Assembly (NCBI GenBank): GCA_032464575.1
Contig: JAWDKM010000007.1
Span: 269,804-333,803, forward strand
Direction of reading: 5' to 3'
Source of the DNA: Pontivivens sp032464575
Lineage (GTDB): Bacteria; Pseudomonadota; Alphaproteobacteria; Rhodobacterales; Rhodobacteraceae
Length of the DNA: 64,000 nucleotides
Shown here: positions 1 to 8,809 of the stretch, piece after piece
Position numbering within the stretch: the stretch's first letter is position 1
How the letters are laid out: each line of letters starts with the position of its first letter
Notes under the pieces: generated by a model
Told to the model about the DNA's origin: nothing
Seen by the model: only the letters and a program-made list of their open reading frames with translations
The model's database searches: none
Position numbers and translations under genes: made by a program

Positions 1-551
1 TGCAGCGCGACGTTGAGTGCGGTGAGCCCGCCGACGAAGGTGACGACCGGCTGGATGGAGCGGCCGTTGGCGCGCAGGAAGTCGAACTCCCACCGCTTCC
101 ACGCCGCGATGAAGCCGAAGGCGGCGCCGGAGGCCCCGACCATCGGGATGGGGTCGGGCGGTCCGAGCAGCGCGAACGCGCCGCCGCCGGCGATGGCGGT
201 GACGGCGAACAGCAGGATCGTGCGGCCCGGTCCGGAGAGGTCGGTGACCAGCTTGCCGATGGACAGGATCACCGTCGCGTTCATCGCCACATGCAGCAGC
301 CCGCCATGGAGCAGCGCATGGGTCAGGAACATGGTCGCGGGCTGGAGATCGAAGAGTGGGGCGGCGCCGTTCAGGAGCGGGTTCCAGAAAGCGCCGTGCA
401 TGACGACCCAGCGGCGCGACAGGCCGCCATAGCCGTTGTCGCCCAGTTGCAGCAGCAGTTCGATGCCCACGAGCAGGGCGACCAGCACCCAGAGCGCGGT
501 CATCGGCGTCTGGCGGACATGGGGGTCGGGGGTGGGTGGTGTCTCGGTCAT
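1..551 (-). CDS. Rhomboid-family intramembrane serine protease, C-terminus cut by window edge
   Basis: The gene reads leftwards from an ATG at 549-551 and runs off the window. About 183 codons are visible. The protein starts with a short cytoplasmic tail, then hydrophobic segments. Two rhomboid hallmarks are seen: the THALLHGGLLHVAMN stretch (His and Asn positions of the first rhomboid motif) and GASGAAFGF, whose serine (about residue 141) is the expected catalytic nucleophile. The partner histidine would lie in a later membrane segment beyond the edge, so activity cannot be judged. Rhomboids cleave transmembrane substrates inside the membrane; the substrate here is unknown. The gene is divergent from the hydrolase at 632. 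Confidence 0.82.
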   Translation of the reverse strand, partial: MTETPPTPDPHVRQTPMTALWVLVALLVGIELLLQLGDNGYGGLSRRWVVMHGAFWNPLLNGAAPLFDLQPATMFLTHALLHGGLLHVAMNATVILSIGKLVTDLSGPGRTILLFAVTAIAGGGAFALLGPPDPIPMVGASGAAFGFIAAWKRWEFDFLRANGRSIQPVVTFVGGLTALNVAL

Positions 552-631
552 CAGCGGCACAGATAGCGTCGCGTGCCGCCAATTGCGAAGGGGATGCGCC
601 GCGCTAGCTCGTCGCGCGGGAGGATGTGCCG

Positions 632-1450
632 ATGTGGACACTCGACGAGACCGTACCGACGGCCGCGGGCCAGGTCGCCGCGGGGAGGGCGGGCGACGGG
701 CCGCCGCTGGTGCTCGCCCATGGCTGGCCCTGGTCCTCGCTGTCCTGGCACCGGGTGATCCCGGACCTGGCGGAGCGCTTCACGGTGCACTGGTACGACA
801 TGCCGGGCTACGGCCGGTCGGAGATGCGGGCGGACCAGCGCACCTCGCTCGACGTGCAAGGCGAGGTGTTCGTGGAGATGATGCGGCACTGGGGGCTGGA
901 GCGGCCCCGCGTCGTGGCCCACGATTTCGGCGGGGCGACGACGCTGCGGGCGCATCTGCTGCACGGGCAGGAGTTCGAGCGCTACGTCCTGATGAACGTG
1001 GTGGCGATGCGGCCCTGGGGCTCGGACTTCTTCGACCATGTGGGCCGGCATGTGGACGCCTTCACGGGGCTGCCGCCGCATATCCACGCCGCCGTGGTGC
1101 GCGCCTATATCGAGGGCGCGATGGCCGTTCCGGTGCCGGAGGAAGACGTGGAACCGCTGGTCAGGCCCTGGCTGGGCGAGGCGGGGCGCGGCAGCTTCTA
1201 CCGCCAGTTCGCCCAGGCAGACGAGCGCTACACCGCGGAGGTCGAGCCGAAGTTCGGCGAGGTGCGCTGCCCGGTCCGGATCCTGTGGGGCGAGGAGGAT
1301 CCGTGGATTCCCGTGGACCGGGGCGAGGCGCTGCACGCGCTGATGCCGGGGGCGGAATTCGAGCGGATGGCGGAACTCGGGCACCTGCCGCAGCTGGAGA
1401 ATTCGGAACTTGTGCTGGAGAAGATGCTGCCGTTCTTGAAGGCGGATTGA
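632..1450 (+). CDS. Alpha/beta hydrolase, haloacetate dehalogenase / epoxide hydrolase-like
   Basis: This is a 272-residue alpha/beta-hydrolase fold enzyme. The oxyanion HGWPW motif lies near residue 30. The nucleophile elbow reads VAHDFGG, so the nucleophile is Asp (about residue 98) rather than Ser, as in haloalkane/haloacetate dehalogenases and epoxide hydrolases. The acid lies in GEEDPWIP and the catalytic His in LGHLPQL near the end, so the triad is complete. I chose ATG 632 over an in-frame GTG at 626 because GGGAGG at 618-623 sits 8 bases from 632 but only 2 from 626. The substrate cannot be told from sequence. It is a cytoplasmic, single-gene unit; the 261 bases that follow hold nothing I can support. 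Confidence 0.85.
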   Translation: MWTLDETVPTAAGQVAAGRAGDGPPLVLAHGWPWSSLSWHRVIPDLAERFTVHWYDMPGYGRSEMRADQRTSLDVQGEVFVEMMRHWGLERPRVVAHDFGGATTLRAHLLHGQEFERYVLMNVVAMRPWGSDFFDHVGRHVDAFTGLPPHIHAAVVRAYIEGAMAVPVPEEDVEPLVRPWLGEAGRGSFYRQFAQADERYTAEVEPKFGEVRCPVRILWGEEDPWIPVDRGEALHALMPGAEFERMAELGHLPQLENSELVLEKMLPFLKAD

Positions 1451-1711
1451 GCGGGCGTGACGCACGCCGGGCGCGCGCCTGCCCGTGGGGTGGCGCTCCT
1501 GACGTCGAAGCCGTGCGCGTTATCCCTGCAAGGTCATTGCTCGCCGTGGTCGGTATGCTCCGTTGCAAAGCGCCAGCCCGCCGGGACGGGCAGGCGCCCG
1601 CCCGGCGCCTTCGGCTTCGCTCCGGGCGAACGGTTCCGCTTTGCGACGGCTCGCATTGGCGGCATCGGGCACTAACACCTTTCACAGACTTGGCTTAATC
1701 TGGTCCGCGCC

Positions 1712-2314
1712 ATGACCCTGCTCGCCTGCCCCGCCTGCGACCTTCTGCACGAGGTGCCGGATCTCGATCCGGGCTGCCGGGCGCGGTGTGCGCGCTGCGG
1801 GCAGATCATCGTCTCGGGCCACGGGGGATCGGTGGACCGGATGCTGGCGGGCGGGGCGGCGGTGGCGGTGCTGATCGTCTTCGCCCTCTTCTTCCCGTTC
1901 CTGTCGATCGAGGAGCTGGGGCTGTCGAACACCACCACGCTGATCGACATCGCGATGGCGTTCCTGGACGGGTGGATCGCGCCGCTGGCGCTTGCCACCG
2001 CGGCGGCGATCGTGGGCCTGCCGCTGTTGCGGGTCGCCCTCCTCTTCTATGCGCTGATGCCGCTGCGCCTGGGCCGGCGCCGCCCACGGCACGCGGCCGC
2101 CGCCTTCCGGATCGCGGAGAGCCTGCGGCCCTGGTCGATGGCCGAGATCTTCATCCTGGGCACGGCCGTGGCGCTGGTGAAGGTGGTGGACATCGCGCAG
2201 GTCGGCTTCGGCCCGGCGTTCTGGGCGTTCTGCGCCGCCGTGCTGATCATCGCGCTGGAGCGGACAGTGACCGACACCGCGGCCGTCTGGTCGATCCTGG
2301 ACGACCGCACATGA
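1712..2314 (+). CDS. pqiA: PqiA-family membrane protein, first half (paraquat-inducible protein A domain)
   Basis: This 200-residue inner-membrane protein begins with a zinc-ribbon-like segment (CPACDLLHE, then CARCG) followed by four hydrophobic helices and the WSMAEIFILG motif typical of PqiA/YebS. E. coli PqiA carries two such units in one chain of roughly 400 residues. Here the units are separate genes, this one and the gene at 2311, joined by an ATGA overlap. With PqiB and PqiC downstream it should form the inner-membrane part of a trans-envelope lipid or hydrophobic-molecule transport system. It is the first gene of a four-gene operon. Confidence 0.88.
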   Translation: MTLLACPACDLLHEVPDLDPGCRARCARCGQIIVSGHGGSVDRMLAGGAAVAVLIVFALFFPFLSIEELGLSNTTTLIDIAMAFLDGWIAPLALATAAAIVGLPLLRVALLFYALMPLRLGRRRPRHAAAAFRIAESLRPWSMAEIFILGTAVALVKVVDIAQVGFGPAFWAFCAAVLIIALERTVTDTAAVWSILDDRT

Positions 2315-2934
2315 GCCCGATGGTCAGCGCGCGTGACACCGGCATGGTCGCGTGCAGCAGGTGCGAGCTGGTGCACGACGCGGGCACGGCAAGGTGCGAG
2401 CGTTGCGGGGCGCGCCTGCACTCGCGCAAGCCCCTGAGCCTGCAGCGGGTCTGGGCGTGGTGGGCGGCGGGGCTGATCGCGTACGTCCCCGCGAACCTCT
2501 ATCCGATGCTGACGACGCAGCAACTGGGCGCCGTGCATTCGGACACCATCGTGGGCGGGGTCATCACGCTGATCGAGCTGGGCTCGGTCGGGATCGCGGC
2601 GATCATCTTCTTCGCCTCCGTCGTGGTGCCGATCTCGAAGTTCCTGGTGATCGCCTTCCTCGCGATCTCGGTCCTGAGGCCCAGCCGGACGAGCGCCCAT
2701 GCGCGGCTGCACCTGCACCACGTGATCGAGTTCATCGGACGGTGGTCGATGATCGACGTCTTCGTCGTCGCCCTGCTCGCGGCCCTGGTGCAACTGGGGG
2801 CCGCGGCGAGCGTGGAGCCCGGTCCGGCGGCGGCTTGCTTTGCGCTTTCGGTGGCCTTTACGATGCTGAGCGCGCAGGCGTTCGATCCCCGCCTGATCTG
2901 GGACGCCCCCGCGCGGAAGGAGCCTGCCCCGTGA
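2311..2934 (+). CDS. pqiA: PqiA-family membrane protein, second half
   Basis: This is a 207-residue paralogue of the preceding gene. It starts at an ATG overlapping the previous stop (ATGA, 2311-2314). It shows the same plan: an N-terminal cysteine knuckle pair (CSRCELVHD and CERCG), then four membrane helices, with YVPANLYPML and GRWSMIDVFV as family landmarks. It corresponds to the second half of E. coli PqiA/YebS. Coupling to both neighbours by 4-base overlaps suggests fixed stoichiometry with the other half and with PqiB. Confidence 0.87.
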   Translation: MSPMVSARDTGMVACSRCELVHDAGTARCERCGARLHSRKPLSLQRVWAWWAAGLIAYVPANLYPMLTTQQLGAVHSDTIVGGVITLIELGSVGIAAIIFFASVVVPISKFLVIAFLAISVLRPSRTSAHARLHLHHVIEFIGRWSMIDVFVVALLAALVQLGAAASVEPGPAAACFALSVAFTMLSAQAFDPRLIWDAPARKEPAP

Positions 2935-5897
2935 CCGACGCCGCCGCGCCCGAGATCGATTCGACGCCTCCGCCGATCTGGAAACGCATCTCCGTCGTCT
3001 GGCTGGTGCCGCTGATCGCGGTGATCGTGGCGCTCGCGGTGACGTGGCAGACGCTGGCCAACCAGGGACCGCTGATCACCGTCTCGTTCCAGAATGCCTC
3101 CGGCGTCTCGGTGGGCCAGACGCCGCTGCGCTTTCGCGACGTGACCATCGGCACGGTGGAGGAGGTGAGCTTCGACGCGGACCTGAGCCAGGTTCTGGTG
3201 AGCATCCGGGTGGCGCCCGAGATCGCGCCGCACATCACGGAGGATGCCGTGATGTGGATCGTGCGGCCGGAGATCAGCGCGCAGGGGATCACGGGGCTCT
3301 CCACCGTCTTCGGCGGAACGTATATCGCGGCGGAGCTGCCTTCGCGCCCCGGCGACATGGTCCGGCAGCTGCGCGGGCAGCCGCGCGCACCGCTCACGCC
3401 GCTGGACCAGCCGGGCCTGCGGATCAGGCTGCTGACCACGACGAGCGGGTCGGTCGCGATCGGCTCGCCCGTGCTCTACAAGGGCATCGAGGTGGGGCGG
3501 GTTGAGGACCTGGAGCTCACGGGCGACGGCAGCACGATCATCTTCACCACCTTCATCAACGCGCCCTACGACAACCTGATCACCGAAGGAACGCGGTTCT
3601 GGAACGCGTCCGGCTTCTCCTTCTCGCTCGACGCGCGGGGGGCGAGCCTGAACGTGGAAAGCCTCGTGACGCTGGTGCGCGGCGGCGTGACCTTCGACAC
3701 GGTGTTCTCGGACGGGGCGCTGGTGCGCGACGAGCGGACCTTCCGGCTCTACCGCGATCCGCAATCGGCGCGCGCCTCGCTGTTCGATGCAGTGCGCCGC
3801 TCGCCGGTGACGGTCTCGGCGATCTTTCCCGGCTCGGTCAGCGGGCTGACGATCGGGGCGCCGGTGTCCTATCGCGGGGTGCCGGTCGGCGAGGTGACGT
3901 CGCTGTCGACGCGGCTGGTGGGGGCGCCCGGCGACCGCGTGGTCGAGCTGGTCGCCGCCTTCTCGGTTGAGCCGGGGCGTGTCGGCCTGCCGCCGGACGC
4001 ACCGGCGAGCACGACGCTGAACCTGCTGACGGAGCTGGTTGCGCAATCGGGGCTGCGGGCGCAGTTGAGCGCTGCATCGATCCTGACCGGGGCGCAGCGC
4101 ATCGACCTGTCGGAGATGCCGGACGCGCCGCCGGCGGAGCTGGACCTGTCGAACCGGCCCTTCCCGCTGATGCCGTCGGTCGAGACGTCCGGCAGCGGGC
4201 TGGCGGAGACGGCCGAAGGGCTGATCACCCGCATCGACGAACTGCCGGTGGAGGCGGTTCTGAGCTCGGCGAGCCGGGCGCTCGACGCGCTGGCGGCGCT
4301 GCTGTCGGACCCGTCGCTCCTGAACATCCCGACGGAGGCCGAGGGCGCGCTGACCGATCTGCGGACCCTGCTGGCGAGCGACGGCCTGACCCAGGCGCCG
4401 GACGAGTTGCTGCGCGGGCTGACGGCCTTGCGCGGTCTGCTGGAGGACGCGCAGGAAGCGGCGCTGACCGAGGCGCTGGCCGCGACGCTGGACGAGACGG
4501 CGCGGGCGGCGGCGGCCGTCGCGGACGGGGCGCAGACGCTGTCGCCGGAACTCGTTTCGGCCCTCGGTTCGGCGGAGGAGCTTATCGCGGCGGCGCAGGT
4601 CGTGGTCGCCGATCCGCAGACCGCGGCGCTGCCGGGCGTGGCGGCGAGCCTGCTTCAGGACCTGCGGCAGGTGGCGGCGGACCCCGCGCTGCAGGGCGCC
4701 CCCGAGCAGCTCGGCACCGCGCTGGCCCGGCTCGACGCGATCCTGGCGGAGATCGAGGCGGCGGAACTGTCCGCCGGACTGGGCCGGGCATTCACCGACA
4801 GCAGTGCCGCGGCGCGCGAGATCTCGGTGATCGCGGAAAGCTCGCGGACCATCCCGGCGGAGCTCGCGGCGCTGATCGCGCAGACCGAGGCGCTGATCGC
4901 CTCGGCCGACGCGATCCTCGCCGATCCCGCGAGCCAGGCCGTGCCCGGCGAGTTGAACGCGACGCTGGGGGCCGCACGGGCCCTGCTGGAGGATCCCGCG
5001 ACGCAGGCGCTGCCAGGCGCAACGCTCGATGCGCTGGCGCGGGCCGGGCGGCTGCTCGGCGCGCTGGAGGAGGCGGACCTGCCCGGAACACTGGCGCGCA
5101 CGATGGCGGAGGCGGAGCGCGCGACGCGGGCCGTGGCGCAGTTCACCGAGGATGCGGCCCCGCTGGCCGGTCAGGCGGAGGCACTGCTCGCCGACCCGGC
5201 GCTGCGCGAGATCCCAGCACAGGCGCAGGCGACGCTGGTGGCGTTCCGGACGCTGCTGACCGATCCGGCGACGCAGGCGCTGCCGGGGCAATTGTCCGAA
5301 GGGTTGGGCAGCGCGCAGACGCTGCTTGCCGCGCTCGAACAGGCGGAGGTGGCCGAGCAACTGGCCGCGACGCTGCGGGACGCCAGTATCGCGGCCGGAG
5401 CGATTGCGGAGGGTGCGGCCGGGGTGCCCGACATCGTGGCGCAGCTGGAAACGCTGGCGGAGGAGGCGGCGTCCCTGCCGCTCGACGCGCTCGCCGCGCA
5501 GGTGGAGCGGGTGCTGCTGAGCGCGGAGGCGCTGTTGCAGGCCCCCGGCGCGCGGGAGCTGCCGGGCACGCTGAACGCGACGCTGGACGAGGTGCGGGTG
5601 CTGCTGGAGGAGTTGCGGGCGGCAGGTGCGTCGGAAAGCCTGGTCGCGACGCTGTCGGCGAGCGAGCAGGCCGCGCTTGCCATCGCGGACACCTCCGCAC
5701 GGCTGCCGACGCTGATCGCGCGGCTCGACGCGCTGGCGGGCCGGGCGGATGTCACGCTGGCAAGCTACGGCGAGGGCTCGGACCTCAACGACGAGGCGAT
5801 CCGTGCGATCCGGGAATTCCGGGACACCGCGCGGGCGGTGACCTCACTGGTGCGCCAGATCGAGCGCGACCCGAATTCCCTGATCCTCGGCCGCTGA
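2931..5897 (+). CDS. pqiB: PqiB-like MCE-domain protein with an extended repeat C-terminus
   Basis: The 988-residue protein starts at GTG 2931 (GTGA overlap with the upstream stop). One N-terminal membrane helix (about residues 22-42) is followed by three MCE domains, near residues 48-120, 163-235 and 290-360. Each has the pattern of a short hydrophobic strand then a G-x-x-V/R-F-R/K-G motif (PLRFRDVTIG, PVLYKGIEVG, PVSYRGVPVG). In E. coli PqiB (about 546 residues) hexameric MCE rings stack and end in a coiled-coil needle across the periplasm. Here the part after the third MCE domain is about 600 residues of helical Ala/Leu-rich repeats, far longer than in that relative. Function is inferred as a lipid conduit between the membranes. 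Confidence 0.9.
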   Translation: MTDAAAPEIDSTPPPIWKRISVVWLVPLIAVIVALAVTWQTLANQGPLITVSFQNASGVSVGQTPLRFRDVTIGTVEEVSFDADLSQVLVSIRVAPEIAPHITEDAVMWIVRPEISAQGITGLSTVFGGTYIAAELPSRPGDMVRQLRGQPRAPLTPLDQPGLRIRLLTTTSGSVAIGSPVLYKGIEVGRVEDLELTGDGSTIIFTTFINAPYDNLITEGTRFWNASGFSFSLDARGASLNVESLVTLVRGGVTFDTVFSDGALVRDERTFRLYRDPQSARASLFDAVRRSPVTVSAIFPGSVSGLTIGAPVSYRGVPVGEVTSLSTRLVGAPGDRVVELVAAFSVEPGRVGLPPDAPASTTLNLLTELVAQSGLRAQLSAASILTGAQRIDLSEMPDAPPAELDLSNRPFPLMPSVETSGSGLAETAEGLITRIDELPVEAVLSSASRALDALAALLSDPSLLNIPTEAEGALTDLRTLLASDGLTQAPDELLRGLTALRGLLEDAQEAALTEALAATLDETARAAAAVADGAQTLSPELVSALGSAEELIAAAQVVVADPQTAALPGVAASLLQDLRQVAADPALQGAPEQLGTALARLDAILAEIEAAELSAGLGRAFTDSSAAAREISVIAESSRTIPAELAALIAQTEALIASADAILADPASQAVPGELNATLGAARALLEDPATQALPGATLDALARAGRLLGALEEADLPGTLARTMAEAERATRAVAQFTEDAAPLAGQAEALLADPALREIPAQAQATLVAFRTLLTDPATQALPGQLSEGLGSAQTLLAALEQAEVAEQLAATLRDASIAAGAIAEGAAGVPDIVAQLETLAEEAASLPLDALAAQVERVLLSAEALLQAPGARELPGTLNATLDEVRVLLEELRAAGASESLVATLSASEQAALAIADTSARLPTLIARLDALAGRADVTLASYGEGSDLNDEAIRAIREFRDTARAVTSLVRQIERDPNSLILGR
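4300..5620 (+). repeat. Tandem helical repeats in the PqiB tail
   Basis: The encoded tail repeats the motif DP-x-x-Q-x-L/V-P-G followed by a helix ending in R-x-L-L. Clear copies start near 4309, 4610, 4679, 4922, 4994, 5193, 5264 and 5540. Copies come in pairs about 70 bases apart, and pairs recur about every 270-310 bases (a unit of about 90-100 residues), separated by longer helices of the type ATLDETARAA. This looks like internal duplication that lengthened a helical needle. Confidence 0.75.
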
Positions 5898-5910
5898 GAG
5901 GAGCCCACCC

Positions 5911-6495
5911 ATGCGCCCCGTTCTGATGACGCTCGCCCTCCTGGCCGGCTGCGCCGGTCCGCCCGACACGCTCCTGCTGCTGGAGCCCGCGGGCGCGGTC
6001 ACGCCGCTGTCGAGTCCGGTCCGGTCCATCGAGGTGCGGGAGATGTCGCTGCCATACTATGCCGAGCGGGAGCAGGTCGCGGTGCGCGCGGGCGACGGCA
6101 GCGTTGTCGTGAGCGACGAGGTGCTGTGGGCCGATCTGCCGCCGCGGGCGCTGACGCTGCGGGTAGTCGAGACGCTGGCGCAGGTGCTGCCGGAGGCAGA
6201 CGTCGCGGCGGAGCCCTGGCCTCTCCTGTCGCCCGCGGACCTGCGGGTGGAGATCCAGGTCGCGTCCCTGATCGGGACGCCGGGCGGCAACTTGGAACTG
6301 ACCGGGCAGTATTTCGTGGTGTCCGATGGCCGGGGGAGCGTCGAGGACGCCTTCGGCTTTGCAATTTCGGAAGATGTCCGGGGCGACTCACTTGCGGATG
6401 TTGCATCTGCTCAGACGAAAGCCGTCGAAACGCTTGCTCTACTTATAGGCGAGTCGGTCGCAGCGCTGCCGGAGCGGGCCCTGGGACGGCGTTGA
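5911..6495 (+). CDS. pqiC: PqiC-like outer-membrane lipoprotein (ABC-type transport auxiliary)
   Basis: The 194-residue protein begins with a short signal peptide ending in a lipobox LLAGC, so it should be lipidated at Cys about 14 and sit in the outer membrane. The body matches the PqiC / transport-auxiliary lipoprotein pattern: a strand with SLPYYAER, then DEVLWADLPP, then LRVEIQV. In E. coli PqiC caps the PqiB needle at the outer membrane. It follows pqiB by 13 bases with GAGAGGAG upstream of the ATG and closes the operon. Confidence 0.85.
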   Translation: MRPVLMTLALLAGCAGPPDTLLLLEPAGAVTPLSSPVRSIEVREMSLPYYAEREQVAVRAGDGSVVVSDEVLWADLPPRALTLRVVETLAQVLPEADVAAEPWPLLSPADLRVEIQVASLIGTPGGNLELTGQYFVVSDGRGSVEDAFGFAISEDVRGDSLADVASAQTKAVETLALLIGESVAALPERALGRR

Positions 6496-6642
6496 GCGCG
6501 GTTTCGCTCTTGTTTTCATGGCGCTGGGGAATCGCTCGACAGTCGAGGGAATCGGTTGGCGTCGGCGCGGGAAATGGGTCAACGCTTTTGAGCATTCCAA
6601 GGAAAATCGTTCGAAACGGGAACGAGATCTGTGGCGCGGGCG

Positions 6643-6655
6643 CAACTTCCAGTTG
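6643..6655. promoter_or_regulatory. EPS palindrome, copy 1 (CAACT-TCC-AGTTG)
   Basis: Perfect 5-bp inverted repeat with a 3-base spacer, matching CAACY-N3-RGTTG. It lies about 247 bases upstream of the decarboxylase gene at 6902, and its right arm overlaps a candidate -35 box. It is one of six exact copies found in EPS control regions. Confidence 0.7.
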
Positions 6656-6681
6656 TTTCGCGTAACGCAAAATTTTAGAAT
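6653..6681 (+). promoter_or_regulatory. Candidate sigma-70-type promoter for the EPS operon at 6902
   Basis: TTGTTT at 6653-6658 and TAGAAT at 6676-6681 are separated by exactly 17 bases, close to the sigma-70 consensus. The -35 box overlaps the right arm of the palindrome at 6643-6655, which would place a bound regulator directly at RNA polymerase. Inferred from sequence only. Confidence 0.45.
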
Positions 6682-6901
6682 AATTTAATAATTTCATAAA
6701 GTTGGTTTGTGGGTACATTCGCTGTTTGTTCGCACTCGCAGCACGAATGCAACTTTCTCCATGCTGCATCGGCAAAGTCTTGCTCATCGCGTAAAACTGT
6801 AAATACTCATCCTTGAGTTGAATGGCACTCAGCTTGCGATTGCTTAGCCGGTTGACGGGTCCCCGCCTATCAGTCGGACGTTCACGTCATGGAGAGATCA
6901 T

Positions 6902-8050
6902 ATGCAGATGACCGAGAAGCGTTCCCGCCCCCCGAAGCGTCTTCTTTTGCTCGGTTGCGGTGGCTTTGTTGGTAGCCACCTCGTCGACCGGCTGCTTGCG
7001 GAGACCGAAGACTTCGTCGTGGGTTTCGACCCGTGCACGACGAAGGTGGCGACCCACCTCCAGAACCCGCGTTTCCAGATGCACGCGAAGTACCTCCAGC
7101 AGGGCTGGGATGACGGCACCCTCGAGAAAGCCATCGAGGAAGCGGACGTCGTCATCAACCTCGCTGCGATCTGCAACCCGTCCGACTACAACACCCGCCC
7201 GCGCGTGGTGATCCAGTCGAACTTCACGGACGTGCTTCCGGTGCTCGACCGCTGTGCCGAGCTCGGCAAGTGGCTGATCCAGTACTCGACCTCCGAGGTC
7301 TACGGCCGCACGCTGTCGAGCTACGTCAAGGGCGACCAGTACAAGGATCCCGACCTCTACGTGCAGGAGGAAGAGGACACGCCCATGCTGATGGGCCCCA
7401 TCCAGAACCAGCGCTGGTCCTACGCCACGGCCAAGCAGCTTCTGGAGCGCTACACCTACGCGCTGCATGACGAATTCGACATGCCGTACACGATCATCCG
7501 GCCCTACAACTTCTTCGGTCCGCGGATGGACTACATCCCCGGCCGCGACGGCGAGGGCGTGCCGCGGGTTCTGGCCTGCTTCATGGCAGCCCTCCTCGAC
7601 GGCAAGCCGCTGGAACTGGTGGACGGTGGCGAGGCGCTGCGCGTGATCACCTCGATCCACGACGCGATCGACTCCGTCATGCTGATGCTGGACAAGCCGG
7701 AAGGCGCGAAGAACCAGATCTTCAACATCGGCAACTCCGGCAACGAGCTGCACATCTACGAGCTCGCCGAGAAGATGCGGAAGGTCTATGCCGAGGTCTC
7801 CGGCGACGACCGCTTCCTGGAGCACCCGATCAACACGGTGACGGCCGAGGCCTTCTACGGGCCGGGCTACGAGGACTGCGACCGCCGCGTGCCGGACATC
7901 TCCCGCGCATGGCGCCAGCTGGGCTGGGCGCCCTCCCGCTCGATCGACGAGATCCTGCGCGAGACGGTGTCGTACTACTACAACCTCTACGGTCCGGGCG
8001 GCTCCGCCACGAACCGGTATGAGACGTCCTACGCCGTCGCCGGAGAGTGA
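6902..8050 (+). CDS. NAD-dependent UDP-glucuronate decarboxylase-like enzyme (ArnA C-terminal type)
   Basis: This is a 382-residue extended short-chain dehydrogenase. The NAD loop GCGGFVGSHL is near residue 18; the catalytic region has STSEVYG and the YATAK tyrosine-lysine pair. The Ser-Glu of STSEVYG and the Arg in YEDCDRRVPD correspond to residues that mark the decarboxylating domain of ArnA, separating it from simple epimerases. It lacks the ArnA formyltransferase half. The likely reaction is oxidative decarboxylation of UDP-glucuronate to a UDP-4-keto-pentose or UDP-xylose; the UDP-apiose/xylose synthase type is an alternative. UDP-GlcA would come from the dehydrogenase at 27308. It is first in a three-gene unit with 8054 and 8806. 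GGAGAG sits 5 bases before ATG 6902. Confidence 0.8.
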   Translation: MQMTEKRSRPPKRLLLLGCGGFVGSHLVDRLLAETEDFVVGFDPCTTKVATHLQNPRFQMHAKYLQQGWDDGTLEKAIEEADVVINLAAICNPSDYNTRPRVVIQSNFTDVLPVLDRCAELGKWLIQYSTSEVYGRTLSSYVKGDQYKDPDLYVQEEEDTPMLMGPIQNQRWSYATAKQLLERYTYALHDEFDMPYTIIRPYNFFGPRMDYIPGRDGEGVPRVLACFMAALLDGKPLELVDGGEALRVITSIHDAIDSVMLMLDKPEGAKNQIFNIGNSGNELHIYELAEKMRKVYAEVSGDDRFLEHPINTVTAEAFYGPGYEDCDRRVPDISRAWRQLGWAPSRSIDEILRETVSYYYNLYGPGGSATNRYETSYAVAGE

Positions 8051-8053
8051 CCC

Positions 8054-8809
8054 ATGTCGCGGCCCGATGTGTGCATCTTCATTCCGTCCTACAACGCGGA
8101 AAAGACGTTGGCGGCCGTGATCGCGCGCATCCCGGACGAGATCCGGGAGCGCACCGATCGCATCGTCGTCGTCAATGACGGAAGCACCGACCGGACCGCG
8201 GAGGTCGCGACGGAGATCGCGAAGGAAGATCCGCTTGTAGACCTGGTCTCGCTTCCGCAGAACCAGGGCTACGGGGGCGCCGTGCAGGCCGGCATCGAAG
8301 CATGCCGGTCTCGCGAGCCCGCCTTCGCGATCTGCCTGCACTCGGACGGGCAATACCCGCCCGAGAGCATTCCCGAATTCCTCGACTACATGACGACGAA
8401 CGAGATCGCGCTCCTCCAGGGTTCCCGCCATGCGAAAGGGACCAAACCGCTGGAAGGGGGCATGCCGGTCTACAAGTGGATCGCGGGCAAGTGCCTGACG
8501 CTGCTGACCAACACGATCTTTCCGGGTCGGATGACCGACTACTTCTCGGGCTATCTGATCTATGACAGCCGGGCGCTGCACCAGCTTCCCATCGAGAAGC
8601 TGAGCCGGTCCTTCGATTTCGACTTCGAGGTGATCGCCTGCTGCCACGCCGCCGGACTGCCGGTGGCCGAGCAGGGCATCCCGACCCGTTATGCCGACGA
8701 GGAATCCCATCTGGAGCCGATCGCATACGGTTTCAGGGTGCTCGGTGTGCTGCGCCGCTACATGGTCGGGCACTACCACGGACTGGTCCGGGAGACCTCT
8801 CGAGCGTGA
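8054..8809 (+). CDS. GT2 glycosyltransferase, polyprenyl-phosphate sugar synthase-like (DPM1/ArnC type)
   Basis: This 251-residue GT-A enzyme has VVNDGSTD near residue 38 and the metal-binding LHSDGQYPPE, where DPM1 and ArnC have a DADGQH-like motif. There is no C-terminal pair of membrane helices as in ArnC, so it resembles soluble dolichol-phosphate-mannose synthase. The expected role is transfer of a sugar from a nucleotide donor to a polyprenyl phosphate carrier. It sits 3 bases after the decarboxylase and overlaps the GT-C gene by 4 bases, so a lipid-linked donor made here could be used by that membrane enzyme. The sugar is inferred to be a pentose from the upstream gene only. Confidence 0.78.
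   Translation: MSRPDVCIFIPSYNAEKTLAAVIARIPDEIRERTDRIVVVNDGSTDRTAEVATEIAKEDPLVDLVSLPQNQGYGGAVQAGIEACRSREPAFAICLHSDGQYPPESIPEFLDYMTTNEIALLQGSRHAKGTKPLEGGMPVYKWIAGKCLTLLTNTIFPGRMTDYFSGYLIYDSRALHQLPIEKLSRSFDFDFEVIACCHAAGLPVAEQGIPTRYADEESHLEPIAYGFRVLGVLRRYMVGHYHGLVRETSRA

Larger units (their letters stand above)
6496..6901. other. AT-rich intergenic control region ahead of the EPS locus
   Basis: These 406 bases hold no supported gene. They include a markedly AT-rich stretch at about 6668-6705 in an otherwise GC-rich window, a palindrome at 6643-6655 shared with other EPS promoters, and a candidate promoter directly beside it. The region probably carries the start site and long 5' leader of the operon beginning at 6902. 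Confidence 0.6.

Noticed and set aside
1457..1675. Small open frame after the hydrolase gene
   Set aside because: No ribosome site, no recognisable domain, and composition like its overlapping frames.
2499..5360. A 953-codon open frame on the minus strand opposite pqiB
   Set aside because: Arg/Gln-rich nonsense with no domain; an antisense shadow of a high-GC gene with strong MCE homology on the plus strand.
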